DNA from: Candidatus Limnocylindrales bacterium
GTDB lineage: Bacteria > Chloroflexota > Limnocylindria > Limnocylindrales > CSP1-4
Length of the DNA: 14,197 bases
Assembly: GCA_031292335.1 (NCBI GenBank)
Contig: JARLHH010000132.1
Coordinates: 1 to 14,197 of the forward strand
Direction of reading: 5' to 3'
Below are positions 13,855-14,197 of this stretch, piece by piece. The translations under genes were made by a program, and so were the position numbers. The notes under the pieces are model-generated. The model worked only from the letters and a program-made list of their open reading frames with translations, was not told the DNA's origin and did no database searches. Position 1 is the first letter of the stretch; every line of letters begins with the position of its first letter.

Positions 13855-13870
13855 TATGACGTGATATGGT
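13842..13870 (+). promoter_or_regulatory. Putative yceI promoter
   Basis: TTGCGT (13842-13847) and TATGGT (13865-13870) are 17 bp apart; matches to consensus are 3/6 and 4/6. The -35 lies in operator 1 and the predicted start falls in operator 2, so a bound repressor would block it. Confidence 0.5.
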
Positions 13871-13881
13871 TGCGCAGTCAA
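13853..13881 (-). promoter_or_regulatory. Putative marR operon promoter
   Basis: On the minus strand TTGACT (13881-13876) and CATAGT (13858-13853) are 17 bp apart. They match the sigma-70 consensus hexamers in 5/6 and 4/6 positions, the best promoter match I found in the window. The -35 lies in operator 2 and the -10 overlaps operator 1. It would give a leader of about 75 nt. Confidence 0.6.
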
Positions 13882-13882
13882 C
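13869..13882. promoter_or_regulatory. MarR-type operator 2
   Basis: GTTGCGCAGTCAAC is identical to operator 1 at 11 of 14 positions and keeps both GTTG and CAAC half-site ends. It starts 28 bp after operator 1 starts. It contains the -35 of the marR promoter and the likely yceI transcription start. Confidence 0.7.
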
Positions 13883-13934
13883 TACAGGACCCGGTGCGGA
13901 CGCAACCGGGTCGACAGAGAGCAGGGACATCGCA

Positions 13935-14197
13935 ATGAACACGTGGCAGCTCGACACCGCCCACACCACCGTCAGCTTCACCGCGAAGCACATGATGATC
14001 ACGAAGACGCGCGGCATCTTCAAAGGCGTCTCCGGAACGATCGACTTCGATGAGGCCAATCCGGCGGCGTCGGCGGTCAGCGTGACGATCCCGGCCGCGA
14101 CCATCGACACCGGCATGGAGCCGCGCGACAACCATCTTCGCTCCGCGGACTTCCTCGACGCGGAGAACTTCCCGACGCTTACGTTCAAGAGCACGTC
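13935..14197 (+). CDS. YceI family protein (5' part; cut by window end)
   Basis: The first 87 residues of a YceI-family lipocalin-like protein are present, about half of the usual length. Matches include the opening WQLDTAHTTVSF, the strand ending KHMMITKTRGIFKGVSG, TIDFDEANP, VTIPAATIDTG and RDNHLRSADFLDAENFPTLTF, all classic for the family. YceI-like proteins bind isoprenoid or polyprenyl-type lipids in a beta-barrel pocket. This one has no signal peptide, so it is probably cytoplasmic. ATG 13935 has AGGGA with 7 nt spacing. It diverges from marR and shares its operator region, suggesting induction by the MarR ligand. Confidence 0.93.
   Translation, partial: MNTWQLDTAHTTVSFTAKHMMITKTRGIFKGVSGTIDFDEANPAASAVSVTIPAATIDTGMEPRDNHLRSADFLDAENFPTLTFKST

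Overview
The window is very GC-rich (roughly 70%), densely packed and has no RNA genes, CRISPR arrays, transposases or phage genes. The gene set fits a high-GC chromosome of the Chloroflexota or Actinomycetota type: a luciferase-like F420/flavin oxidoreductase, homodimeric AceE, a single-domain sugar ABC ATPase, and a mixture of Shine-Dalgarno starts and starts that look leaderless. I lean towards a soil or water Chloroflexota lineage, but the sequence alone does not settle this. The first ~93 bases are almost pure C and are most likely an assembly or sequencing artefact at a contig end.

Layout. (1) 183-2361, plus strand: ATPase and permease of a sugar (xylose/ribose/fructose-type) ABC importer; the binding-protein gene is not in the window. 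(2) 2423-4647, plus strand: LLM-class oxidoreductase, a membrane-anchored zinc-ribbon protein and an inositol-monophosphatase-family enzyme, the last two joined by an ATGA overlap. (3) 6734-4600, minus strand: nicotinamidase, a SRPBCC protein (4-nt overlap) and a stand-alone 5'-3' exonuclease whose 3' end overlaps the phosphatase gene tail to tail. (4) 6897-11338, plus strand: aceE, a secreted SIMPL-domain protein and a PhzF-family protein; the PhzF start codon lies inside a perfect 15-bp inverted repeat. (5) 13771-11345, minus strand: a tightly overlapping operon of MarR regulator, DUF72 protein, atypical Gfo/Idh/MocA-like protein and a 28-residue lipoprotein-like ORF. (6) 13935 to the end, plus strand: a YceI gene cut by the window edge.

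Regulation is the most informative part. Between marR and yceI, two near-identical 14-bp palindromes each overlay parts of two back-to-back promoters, so one MarR protein probably controls both directions. Several starts (nicotinamidase, PhzF, possibly aceE and marR) have a TAnnnT hexamer 6-7 nt before the start codon and a poor or missing ribosome site, the signature of leaderless transcription. The DUF72 gene has no ATG, GTG or TTG at its 5' end; a CTG that overlaps the marR stop is the best candidate start. I found no clear new defence system or mobile element. The points most worth checking are the regulatory architecture, the non-canonical start, the Gfo/Idh protein lacking its usual catalytic residues, and the tiny lipoprotein.
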